DNA from: Loxodes magnus
Taxonomy: Eukaryota > Ciliophora > Karyorelictea > Loxodida > Loxodidae
Reading direction: 5' to 3'
DNA length: 64,000 bases
Assembly: GCA_946699065.1 (NCBI GenBank)
Contig: CAMPDV010000861.1
Coordinates: 1-64,000, forward strand
Part shown: piece by piece, positions 10,551 to 22,025 of the stretch
Numbering within the stretch: position 1 is the stretch's first letter
Layout: each line of letters opens with the position of its first letter
The notes under the pieces: model-generated
Told to the model about the DNA's origin: nothing
Database searches by the model: none
Seen by the model: only the letters and a program-made list of their open reading frames with translations
Position numbers and translations under genes: made by a program

Positions 10551-11734
10551 CATTTCTTTATTGCTCATGTTAATTGCTTTTTTGAGCTTTCAATTCTTTA
10601 TTTCTTTACTTTAATCAACTTCTTTATCCTAATCAACTACTTTATCTCGAACAGAAGTGTCACCCGTTTAGCCTCGTTTATCCTCTTTTATTATATTTTT
10701 CACGTTTTATTATATTCTCATTCAACCTTTCTTTTTTATATTCATATACTGTCATTCTTATACTCTCATGCAATTTATTTGCAAATCTTTTGCATTTATT
10801 TTCCTAAATATATCACTTATTATCGTTTATAAACTGCCTTTTTATATTCATTAGACGCGGGAGTTTTTTTTTAAATTTGACTAACTTTATTTAATCTTTC
10901 GGTTGCTTATATGTCCTTTATTTTTATTATATTTTTATTGCATTATTTTCGTTCGATTTTCTTTATTTAATGAATTACTTTTATTTTCTACTTTTTTTAC
11001 TCATTTTCTTTCGAACTTTTTTATTTGTCAGTTACTTTTATTATTCTCTGAGAGCTCATTTTGTAGATGCAGCGGTCCCTATACTTTATGTCGCTCGTTT
11101 TCTATCACATTTGTAACAAATCATACTCATTAGACGCGGGGGTGCCATTATTATCCGCAGCATTTATATATCAAATTTATAGCTACTCATATATATTAGA
11201 TGCGGGAGGAACATTATTTTTATGTAGTTTATTTATATTTCACTCTTAAATTAAGTCATTTTTTTATTGTAAATATGCTTCGAGTATGGTTTTCAGTAAA
11301 AAGTTGTTAATAACCTCCCTGATATATTCTTTTTAACTTTATTTAGTATTTAATTTTGATTGGAGATAAAAAAATGATAAGAAAACATTAAATGAAAGTA
11401 AGTAAAAATTGAATAGGGAAGTTCATAATTATGTTCGGTTTGATACTAGTAGTTTCATAGTAGATTCTATTTAACTTCCTTAATGTATAATATTGATTAG
11501 TGTGTGATGTGAAATGTGTTTATTGGTGTTAATTATGATCAGAAAACATGTAATTGAAAGTGAGTAATTATCAAATGGGGAAGTTAATAAGTATATTCAC
11601 TTTGATACTAGTAGTTTTAAAGTAGATTCTATGTAACTTCCTCATTGTATAATATTAATTAAGTCATTTTTTATAGACTTAACATTTATGATTTTTCACA
11701 TGTTATTCATTAAGTTTTATATCAATTTTCTGTT
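10551..11734 (+). repeat. Chimeric unit 10 (1184 bp)
   Basis: The variable site at 10966-10978 reads TTTAATGAATTAC, one T shorter than the long allele. CENP-B-box-like motif at 10846-10862. Confidence 0.94.
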
Positions 11735-12915
11735 CATTTCTTTATTGCTCATGTTAATTGCTTTTTTGAGCTTTCAATTCTTTATTTCTTTACTTTAATC
11801 AACTTCTTTATCCTAATCAACTACTTTATCTCGAACAGAAGTGTCACCCGTTTAGCCTCGTTTATCCTCTTTTATTATATTTTTCACGTTTTATTATATT
11901 CTCATTCAACCTTTCTTTTTTATATTCATATACTGTCATTCTTATACTCTCATGCAATTTATTTGCAAATCTTTTGCATTTATTTTCCTAAATATATCAC
12001 TTATTATCGTTTATAAACTGCCTTTTTATATTCATTAGACGCGGGAGTTTTTTTTTAAATTTGACTAACTTTATTTAATCTTTCGGTTGCTTATATGTCC
12101 TTTATTTTTATTATATTTTTATTGCATTATTTTCGTTCGATTTTCTTTATTTTAATTACTTTTATTTTCTACTTTTTTTACTCATTTTCTTTCGAACTTT
12201 TTTATTTGTCAGTTACTTTTATTATTCTCTGAGAGCTCATTTTGTAGATGCAGCGGTCCCTATACTTTATGTCGCTCGTTTTCTATCACATTTGTAACAA
12301 ATCATACTCATTAGACGCGGGGGTGCCATTATTATCCGCAGCATTTATATATCAAATTTATAGCTACTCATATATATTAGATGCGGGAGGAACATTATTT
12401 TTATGTAGTTTATTTATATTTCACTCTTAAATTAAGTCATTTTTTTATTGTAAATATGCTTCGAGTATGGTTTTCAGTAAAAAGTTGTTAATAACCTCCC
12501 TGATATATTCTTTTTAACTTTATTTAGTATTTAATTTTGATTGGAGATAAAAAAATGATAAGAAAACATTAAATGAAAGTAAGTAAAAATTGAATAGGGA
12601 AGTTCATAATTATGTTCGGTTTGATACTAGTAGTTTCATAGTAGATTCTATTTAACTTCCTTAATGTATAATATTGATTAGTGTGTGATGTGAAATGTGT
12701 TTATTGGTGTTAATTATGATCAGAAAACATGTAATTGAAAGTGAGTAATTATCAAATGGGGAAGTTAATAAGTATATTCACTTTGATACTAGTAGTTTTA
12801 AAGTAGATTCTATGTAACTTCCTCATTGTATAATATTAATTAAGTCATTTTTTATAGACTTAACATTTATGATTTTTCACATGTTATTCATTAAGTTTTA
12901 TATCAATTTTCTGTT
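11735..12915 (+). repeat. Chimeric unit 11 (1181 bp)
   Basis: The variable site at 12150-12159 is the 4-bp-deleted allele TTTTAATTAC, as in unit 1. CENP-B-box-like motif at 12030-12046. Confidence 0.94.
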
Positions 12916-14098
12916 CATTTCTTTATTGCTCATGTTAATTGCTTTTTTGAGCTTTCAATTCTTTATTTCTTTACTTTAATCAACTTCTTTATCCTAATCA
13001 ACTACTTTATCTCGAACAGAAGTGTCACCCGTTTAGCCTCGTTTATCCTCTTTTATTATATTTTTCACGTTTTATTATATTCTCATTCAACCTTTCTTTT
13101 TTATATTCATATACTGTCATTCTTATACTCTCATGCAATTTATTTGCAAATCTTTTGCATTTATTTTCCTAAATATATCACTTATTATCGTTTATAAACT
13201 GCCTTTTTATATTCATTAGACGCGGGAGTTTTTTTTTAAATTTGACTAACTTTATTTAATCTTTCGGTTGCTTATATGTCCTTTATTTTTATTATATTTT
13301 TATTGCATTATTTTCGTTCGATTTTCTTTATTTTTGAATTACTTTTATTTTCTACTTTTTTTACTCATTTTCTTTCGAACTTTTTTATTTGTCAGTTACT
13401 TTTATTATTCTCTGAGAGCTCATTTTGTAGATGCAGCGGTCCCTATACTTTATGTCGCTCGTTTTCTATCACATTTGTAACAAATCATACTCATTAGACG
13501 CGGGGGTGCCATTATTATCCGCAGCATTTATATATCAAATTTATAGCTACTCATATATATTAGATGCGGGAGGAACATTATTTTTATGTAGTTTATTTAT
13601 ATTTCACTCTTAAATTAAGTCATTTTTTTATTGTAAATATGCTTCGAGTATGGTTTTCAGTAAAAAGTTGTTAATAACCTCCCTGATATATTCTTTTTAA
13701 CTTTATTTAGTATTTAATTTTGATTGGAGATAAAAAAATGATAAGAAAACATTAAATGAAAGTAAGTAAAAATTGAATAGGGAAGTTCATAATTATGTTC
13801 GGTTTGATACTAGTAGTTTCATAGTAGATTCTATTTAACTTCCTTAATGTATAATATTGATTAGTGTGTGATGTGAAATGTGTTTATTGGTGTTAATTAT
13901 GATCAGAAAACATGTAATTGAAAGTGAGTAATTATCAAATGGGGAAGTTAATAAGTATATTCACTTTGATACTAGTAGTTTTAAAGTAGATTCTATGTAA
14001 CTTCCTCATTGTATAATATTAATTAAGTCATTTTTTATAGACTTAACATTTATGATTTTTCACATGTTATTCATTAAGTTTTATATCAATTTTCTGTT
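12916..14098 (+). repeat. Chimeric unit 12 (1183 bp)
   Basis: The variable site at 13331-13342 has the same allele as unit 9 (TTTTTGAATTAC), although the two units between carry other alleles. CENP-B-box-like motif at 13211-13227. Confidence 0.94.
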
Positions 14099-15279
14099 CA
14101 TTTCTTTATTGCTCATGTTAATTGCTTTTTTGAGCTTTCAATTCTTTATTTCTTTACTTTAATCAACTTCTTTATCCTAATCAACTACTTTATCTCGAAC
14201 AGAAGTGTCACCCGTTTAGCCTCGTTTATCCTCTTTTATTATATTTTTCACGTTTTATTATATTCTCATTCAACCTTTCTTTTTTATATTCATATACTGT
14301 CATTCTTATACTCTCATGCAATTTATTTGCAAATCTTTTGCATTTATTTTCCTAAATATATCACTTATTATCGTTTATAAACTGCCTTTTTATATTCATT
14401 AGACGCGGGAGTTTTTTTTTAAATTTGACTAACTTTATTTAATCTTTCGGTTGCTTATATGTCCTTTATTTTTATTATATTTTTATTGCATTATTTTCGT
14501 TCGATTTTCTTTATTTTAATTACTTTTATTTTCTACTTTTTTTACTCATTTTCTTTCGAACTTTTTTATTTGTCAGTTACTTTTATTATTCTCTGAGAGC
14601 TCATTTTGTAGATGCAGCGGTCCCTATACTTTATGTCGCTCGTTTTCTATCACATTTGTAACAAATCATACTCATTAGACGCGGGGGTGCCATTATTATC
14701 CGCAGCATTTATATATCAAATTTATAGCTACTCATATATATTAGATGCGGGAGGAACATTATTTTTATGTAGTTTATTTATATTTCACTCTTAAATTAAG
14801 TCATTTTTTTATTGTAAATATGCTTCGAGTATGGTTTTCAGTAAAAAGTTGTTAATAACCTCCCTGATATATTCTTTTTAACTTTATTTAGTATTTAATT
14901 TTGATTGGAGATAAAAAAATGATAAGAAAACATTAAATGAAAGTAAGTAAAAATTGAATAGGGAAGTTCATAATTATGTTCGGTTTGATACTAGTAGTTT
15001 CATAGTAGATTCTATTTAACTTCCTTAATGTATAATATTGATTAGTGTGTGATGTGAAATGTGTTTATTGGTGTTAATTATGATCAGAAAACATGTAATT
15101 GAAAGTGAGTAATTATCAAATGGGGAAGTTAATAAGTATATTCACTTTGATACTAGTAGTTTTAAAGTAGATTCTATGTAACTTCCTCATTGTATAATAT
15201 TAATTAAGTCATTTTTTATAGACTTAACATTTATGATTTTTCACATGTTATTCATTAAGTTTTATATCAATTTTCTGTT
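14099..15279 (+). repeat. Chimeric unit 13 (1181 bp)
   Basis: 4-bp-deleted allele TTTTAATTAC at 14514-14523. CENP-B-box-like motif at 14394-14410. Confidence 0.94.
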
Positions 15280-16460
15280 CATTTCTTTATTGCTCATGTT
15301 AATTGCTTTTTTGAGCTTTCAATTCTTTATTTCTTTACTTTAATCAACTTCTTTATCCTAATCAACTACTTTATCTCGAACAGAAGTGTCACCCGTTTAG
15401 CCTCGTTTATCCTCTTTTATTATATTTTTCACGTTTTATTATATTCTCATTCAACCTTTCTTTTTTATATTCATATACTGTCATTCTTATACTCTCATGC
15501 AATTTATTTGCAAATCTTTTGCATTTATTTTCCTAAATATATCACTTATTATCGTTTATAAACTGCCTTTTTATATTCATTAGACGCGGGAGTTTTTTTT
15601 TAAATTTGACTAACTTTATTTAATCTTTCGGTTGCTTATATGTCCTTTATTTTTATTATATTTTTATTGCATTATTTTCGTTCGATTTTCTTTATTTTAA
15701 TTACTTTTATTTTCTACTTTTTTTACTCATTTTCTTTCGAACTTTTTTATTTGTCAGTTACTTTTATTATTCTCTGAGAGCTCATTTTGTAGATGCAGCG
15801 GTCCCTATACTTTATGTCGCTCGTTTTCTATCACATTTGTAACAAATCATACTCATTAGACGCGGGGGTGCCATTATTATCCGCAGCATTTATATATCAA
15901 ATTTATAGCTACTCATATATATTAGATGCGGGAGGAACATTATTTTTATGTAGTTTATTTATATTTCACTCTTAAATTAAGTCATTTTTTTATTGTAAAT
16001 ATGCTTCGAGTATGGTTTTCAGTAAAAAGTTGTTAATAACCTCCCTGATATATTCTTTTTAACTTTATTTAGTATTTAATTTTGATTGGAGATAAAAAAA
16101 TGATAAGAAAACATTAAATGAAAGTAAGTAAAAATTGAATAGGGAAGTTCATAATTATGTTCGGTTTGATACTAGTAGTTTCATAGTAGATTCTATTTAA
16201 CTTCCTTAATGTATAATATTGATTAGTGTGTGATGTGAAATGTGTTTATTGGTGTTAATTATGATCAGAAAACATGTAATTGAAAGTGAGTAATTATCAA
16301 ATGGGGAAGTTAATAAGTATATTCACTTTGATACTAGTAGTTTTAAAGTAGATTCTATGTAACTTCCTCATTGTATAATATTAATTAAGTCATTTTTTAT
16401 AGACTTAACATTTATGATTTTTCACATGTTATTCATTAAGTTTTATATCAATTTTCTGTT
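15280..16460 (+). repeat. Chimeric unit 14 (1181 bp)
   Basis: 4-bp-deleted allele at 15695-15704. CENP-B-box-like motif at 15575-15591. Confidence 0.94.
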
Positions 16461-17568
16461 CATTTCTTTATTGCTCATGTTAATTGCTTTTTTGAGCTTT
16501 CAATTCTTTATTTCTTTACTTTAATCAACTTCTTTATCCTAATCAACTACTTTATCTCGAACAGAAGTGTCACCCGTTTAGCCTCGTTTATCCTCTTTTA
16601 TTATATTTTTCACGTTTTATTATATTCTCATTCAACCTTTCTTTTTTATATTCATATACTGTCATTCTTATACTCTCATGCAATTTATTTGCAAATCTTT
16701 TGCATTTATTTTCCTAAATATATCACTTATTATCGTTTATAAACTGCCTTTTTATATTCATTAGACGCGGGAGTTTTTTTTTAAATTTGACTAACTTTAT
16801 TTAATCTTTCGGTTGCTTATATGTCCTTTATTTTTATTATATTTTTATTGCATTATTTTCGTTCGATTTTCTTTATTTTAATTACTTTTATTTTCTACTT
16901 TTTTTACTCATTTTCTTTCGAACTTTTTTATTTGTCAGTTACTTTTATTATTCTCTGAGAGCTCATTTTGTAGATGCAGCGGTCCCTATACTTTATGTCG
17001 CTCGTTTTCTATCACATTTGTAACAAATCATACTCATTAGACGCGGGGGTGCCATTATTATCCGCAGCATTTATATATCAAATTTATAGCTACTCATATA
17101 TATTAGATGCGGGAGGAACATTATTTTTATGTAGTTTATTTATATTTCACTCTTAAATTAAGTCATTTTTTTATTGTAAATATGCTTCGAGTATGGTTTT
17201 CAGTAAAAAGTTGTTAATAACCTCCCTGATATATTCTTTTTAACTTTATTTAGTATTTAATTTTGATTGGAGATAAAAAAATGATAAGAAAACATTAAAT
17301 GAAAGTAAGTAAAAATTGAATAGGGAAGTTCATAATTATGTTCGGTTTGATACTAGTAGTTTCATAGTAGATTCTATTTAACTTCCTTAATGTATAATAT
17401 TGATTAGTGTGTGATGTGAAATGTGTTTATTGGTGTTAATTATGATCAGAAAACATGTAATTGAAAGTGAGTAATTATCAAATGGGGAAGTTAATAAGTA
17501 TATTCACTTTGATACTAGTAGTTTTAAAGTAGATTCTATGTAACTTCCTCATTGTATAATATTAATTA
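16461..17568 (+). repeat. Chimeric unit 15 (last, truncated)
   Basis: 4-bp-deleted allele at 16876-16885, so units 13 to 15 share one allele. CENP-B-box-like motif at 16756-16772. The unit ends after TTAATTA, exactly where the insert of the next unit would begin, and lacks the 70-odd bp that precede the next start word. Plain satellite follows. Confidence 0.94.
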
Positions 17569-17586
17569 TCATTATAATATTGATTA
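17561..17586 (+). other. Out-of-register junction, chimeric array to plain satellite
   Basis: The last unit stops at TTAATTA (to 17568) and is followed by TCATTATAATA and then TTGATTAGTGAGTGG. A clean satellite would need only monomer nt 8 onward after TTAATTA. Instead about 18 extra bases, equal to the tail of a monomer of the TTTCATTATAATA type plus a second nt 1-7, lie between. So the break is at the insert boundary and is out of the 162-bp register, which points to illegitimate joining. Confidence 0.7.
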
Positions 17587-18553
17587 GTGAGTGGTGTGAA
17601 ATGTGTTTATTGGTGTTAATTTTGATGAGAAAACATGTAATTGAAAGTGAGTAATTATTAATTGGGGAAGTTCACAAGTATATTATTTTTGATACTAGTA
17701 GTTTCATAGTAGATTCTTTGTAACTTCCTTTCAGTATAATATTGATTAGTGAGTGGTGTGAAATGTGTTTATTGGTGTTAATTATGATCAGAAAACATGT
17801 AATTGAAAGTGAGTAATTATTAATTGGGGAAGTTCATAAGTATATTCACTTTTGATACTAGTAGTTTCATAGTAGATTCTTTGTAACTTCCTTAATGTAT
17901 AATATTGATTTGTGAGTGGTGTGAAATGTGTTTATTGGTGTTAATTATGATCAGAAAACATGTAATTGAAAGTGAGTAATTATCAAATGGGGAAGTTAAT
18001 AAGTATATTCACTTTGATACTAGTAGTTTCATAGTAGATTCTATGTAACTTCCTTTCATTGTATAATATTGATTAGTGAGTGGTGTGAAATGTGTTTATC
18101 GGTGTTAATTATGATGAGAAAACATGTAATTGAAAGTGAGTACTTATCAAATGGGGAAGTTCACAAGTATATTATTTTTGATACTAGTAGTTTCATAGTA
18201 GATTCTTTGTAACTTCCTTAATGTATAATATTGATTAGTGAGTGGTGTGAAATGTGTTTATTAGTGTTAATTATGATCAGAAAACATGTAATTGAAAGTG
18301 AGTAATTATCAAATGGGAAGTTCACAAGTATATTCACTTTTATACTAGTAGTTTCATAGTAGATTCTTTGTAACTTCCTTAATGTATAATATTGATTTGT
18401 GAGTGGTGTGAAATGTGTTTATTGGTGTTAATTATGATGAGAAAACATGTAATTGAAAGTGAGTAATTATTAATTGGGGAAGTTCACAAGTATATTATTT
18501 TTGATACTAGTAGTTTCATAGTAGATTCTTTGTAACTTCCTTAATGTATAATA

Positions 18554-18715
18554 TTGATTAGTGAGTGGTGTGAAATGTGTTTATTGGTGTTAATTATGAT
18601 CAGAAAACATGTAATTGAAAGTGAGTAATTATTAATTGGGGAAGTTCAGAAGTATATTATTTTTGATACTAGTAGTTTCATAGTAGATTCTTTGTAACTT
18701 CCTTAATGTATAATA
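18554..18715 (+). repeat. Representative 162-bp monomer with central dyad
   Basis: The arms GGAAGTT at 18640-18646 and AACTTCC at 18696-18702 are exact inverted repeats. Their midpoint is 18671, and the palindrome TACTAGTA at 18667-18674 is centred half a base away. In many monomers the arms extend as GGAAGTTcACAAG against CTTTGTAACTTCC with one or two bulged bases. A second small inverted pair, TAATT/AATTA, lies around GAAAGTGAGT. Such dyads can form cruciforms or bind a dimeric protein; neither is shown here. Confidence 0.75.
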
Positions 18716-18949
18716 TTGATTTGTGAGTGGTGTGAAATGTGTTTATTGGTGTTAATTATGATCAGAAAACATGTAATTGAAAGTGAGTAATTATCAAATG
18801 GGGAAGTTAATAAGTATATTCACTTTTATACTAGTAGTTTCATAGTAGATTCTTTGTAACTTCCTTAATGTATAATATTGATTTGTGAGTGGTGTGAAAT
18901 GTGTTTATTGGTTATAATTATGATGAGAAAACATGTAATTGAAAGTGAG

Positions 18950-21900
18950 TAATTATCAAATGGGGAAGTTCAAAAGTATATTATTTTTGATATTAGTAGT
19001 TTCATATAGATTCTTTGTAACTTCCTTAATGTATAATATTGATTGGTGAGTGGTGTGAAATGTGTTTATTGGTGTTAATTAGTATCAGAAAACATGTAAT
19101 TGAAAGTGAGTAATTATCAAATGGGGAAGTTCACTAGTATATTATTTTTGTTACTACGTAGTTTTAGAGTAGATTCTTTGTAACTTCCTTAATGTATAAT
19201 ATTGATTAGTTAGTGGTGTGAAATGTGTTTATTGGTGTTAATTATGATCAGAAAACATGTAATTGAAAGAGAGTAATTATTATTTGGGGAAGTTCACAAG
19301 TATATTATTTTTGTTACTAGCAGTTTCATGATAGATTCTTTGTAACTTCCTTTCATTATAATATTGATTAGTGAGTGGTGTGAAATGTGTTTATTGGTGT
19401 TAATTAGTATCAGAAAACATGTAATTGAAAGAGAGTAATTATCAACTGGGGAAGTTCAGAAGTATGTTCACTTTAGATACTAGTAGTTTCATAGTAGATT
19501 CTTTGTAACTTCCTTTCAGTATAATATTGATTAGTGAGTGGTGTGAAATGTGTTTATTGGTGTTAATTATGATGAGAAAACATGTAATTGAAAGTGAGTA
19601 ATTATTAATTGGGGAAGTTCACAAGTATATTATTTTTGATACTAGTAGTTTCATAGTAGATTCTTTGTAACTTCCTTAATGTATAATATTGATTAGTGAG
19701 TGGTGTGAAATGTGTTTATTGGTGTTAATTAGTATCAGAAAACATGTAATTGAAAGTGAGTAATTATCAAATGGGGAAGTTCACAAGTATATTATTTTTG
19801 ATACTAGTAGTTTCATAGTAGATTCTTTGTAACTTCCTTAATGTATAATATTGATTAGTGAGTGGTGTGAAATGTGTTTATTGGTGTTAATTATGATCAG
19901 AAAACATGTAATTGAAAGTGAGTAATTATCAAATGGGGAAGTTCACAAGTATATTCACTTTTATACTAGTAGTTTCATAGTAGATTCTTTGTAACTTCCT
20001 TAATGTATAATATTGATTTGTGAGTGGTGTGAAATGTGTTTATTGGTGTTAATTATGATCAGAAAACATGTAATTGAAAGTGCGTAATTATCAAATGGGG
20101 AAGTTCAAAAGTATATTATTTTTGATATTAGTCGTTTCATATAGATTCTTTGTAACTTCCTTAATGTATAATATTGATTGGTGAGTGGTGTGAAATGTGT
20201 TTATTGGTGTTAATTAGTATCAGAAAACATGTAATTGAAAGTGAGTAATTATCAAATGGGGAAGTTCACAAGTATATTATTTTTGTTACTACGTAGTTTT
20301 AGAGTAGATTCTTTGTAACTTCCTTAATGTATAATATTGATTAGTGAGTGGTGTGAAATGTGTTTATTGGTGTTAATTATGATCAGAAAACATGTAATTG
20401 AAAGTGAGTAATTATCAACTGGGGAAGTTCACAAGTATATTATTTTTGATACTGTAGTCTGAAAGTAGATTCTTTGTAACTTCCTTTCATTATAATATTG
20501 ATTAGTGAGTGGTGTGAAATGTGTTTATTGGTGTTAATTATGATGAGAAAACATGTAATTGAAAGTGCGTAATTATCAAATGGGGAAGTTCAAAAGTATA
20601 TTCACTTTGATACTGTAATTTTAAAGTAGATTCTTTGTAACTTCCTTAATGTATAATATTGATTAGTGAGTGGTGTGAAATGTGTTTATCGGTGTTAATT
20701 ATGATGAGAAAACATGTAATTGAAAGTGAGTAATTATTAATTGGGGAAGTTCAGAAGTATATTATTTTTGATACTAGTAGTTTCATAGTAGATTCTTTGT
20801 AACTTCCTTTCATTATAATATTGATTAGTGAGTGGTGTGAAATGTGTTTATTGGTGTTAATTATGATCAGAAAACATGTAATTGAAAGTGAGTAATTATT
20901 AATTGGGGAAGTTCACAAGTATATTATTTTTGATACTAGTAGTTTCATAGTAGATTCTTTGTAACTTCCTTAATGTATAATATTGATTTGTGAGTGGTGT
21001 GAAATGTGTTTATTGGTTTTAATTATGATGAGAAAACATGTAATTGAAAGTGAGTAATTATCAACTGGGGAAGTTCACAAGTATATTCAAATTGATACTA
21101 GTAGTTTGAAAGTAGATTCTTTGTAACTTCCTTAATGTATAATATTGATTAGTGAGTGGTGTGAAATGTGTTTATTGGCGTTAATTATGATGAGAAAACA
21201 TGTAATTGAAAGTGAGTTATTATTAATTGGGGAAGTTCAGAAGTATATTATTTTTGATACTAGTAGTTTCATAGTAGATTCTTTGTAACTTCCTTAATGT
21301 ATAATATTGATTAGTGAGTGGTGTGAAATGTGTTTATTGGTGTTAATTATGATGAGAAAACATGTAATTGAAAGTGAGTTATTATTAACTGGGGAAGTTC
21401 ACAAGTATATTCAATTTGATACTAGTAGTTTCATAGTAGATTCTTTGTAACTTCCTTAATGTATAATATTGATTAGTGAGTGGTGTGAAATGTGTTTATT
21501 GGTGTTAATTATGATCAGAAAACATGTAATTGAAAGTGAGTAATTATCAAATGGGGAAGTTCGGAAGTATGTTCACTTTGATACTGTAATTTAAAAGTAG
21601 ATTCTTTGTAACTTCCTTAATGTATAATATTGATTAGTGAGTGGTGTGAAATGTGTTTATTGGTGTTAATTATGATGAGAAAACATGTAATTGAAAGTGA
21701 GTTATTATTAACTGGGGAAGTTCACAAGTATATTCAATTTGATACTAGTAGTTTGATAGTAGATTCTTTGTAACTTCCTTTCAAGATCATATTGATTAGT
21801 GAGTGGTGTGAAATGTGTTTATTGGTGTTAATTATGATGAGAAAACATGTAATTGAAAGTGAGTAATTATCAACTGCGGAAGTTCACAAGTATATTCAAT

Positions 21901-22025
21901 TTGATACTAGACGTTTGAAAATAAATTCTATGTAACTTCCTTAATGTATAATATTGATTAGTGAGTGGTGTGAAATGTGTTTATTGGTGTTAATTATGAT
22001 GAGAAAACATGTAATTGAAAGTGCG
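18950..22025 (+). repeat. Higher-order block A1, about 19 monomers
   Basis: Marker words recur at a fixed offset into the next block: TTAGTCGTTTCATATAG at 20126 and 23201, and the TACTACGTAGTTTTAGAG type near 19150 and 22227. The offset is about 3075 bp, which is 19 monomers less a few bases. Three monomers near 19370-19850 differ from the matching place in A2 and A3. The left edge is fixed only to about one monomer. Confidence 0.8.

Larger units (their letters stand above)
1..17568 (+). repeat. Chimeric tandem array, 15 units of about 1.18 kb
   Basis: Fifteen head-to-tail units fill this region. Taking the word CATTTCTTTATTGCTC as the unit start, full units begin at 2261, 3446, 4628, 5813, 6998, 8183, 9368, 10551, 11735, 12916, 14099, 15280 and 16461, so periods are 1181-1185 bp. 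The length differences are explained by one short variable site. Apart from that site the units I compared look essentially identical, except for the decayed junction between units 1 and 2. Each unit holds about 898 bp of unique DNA and about 287 bp of satellite closely related to the 162-bp monomer of the rest of the window. The near identity implies recent amplification or strong homogenisation. The array runs off the left edge of the window. No protein family was recognised in any frame. Confidence 0.97.
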
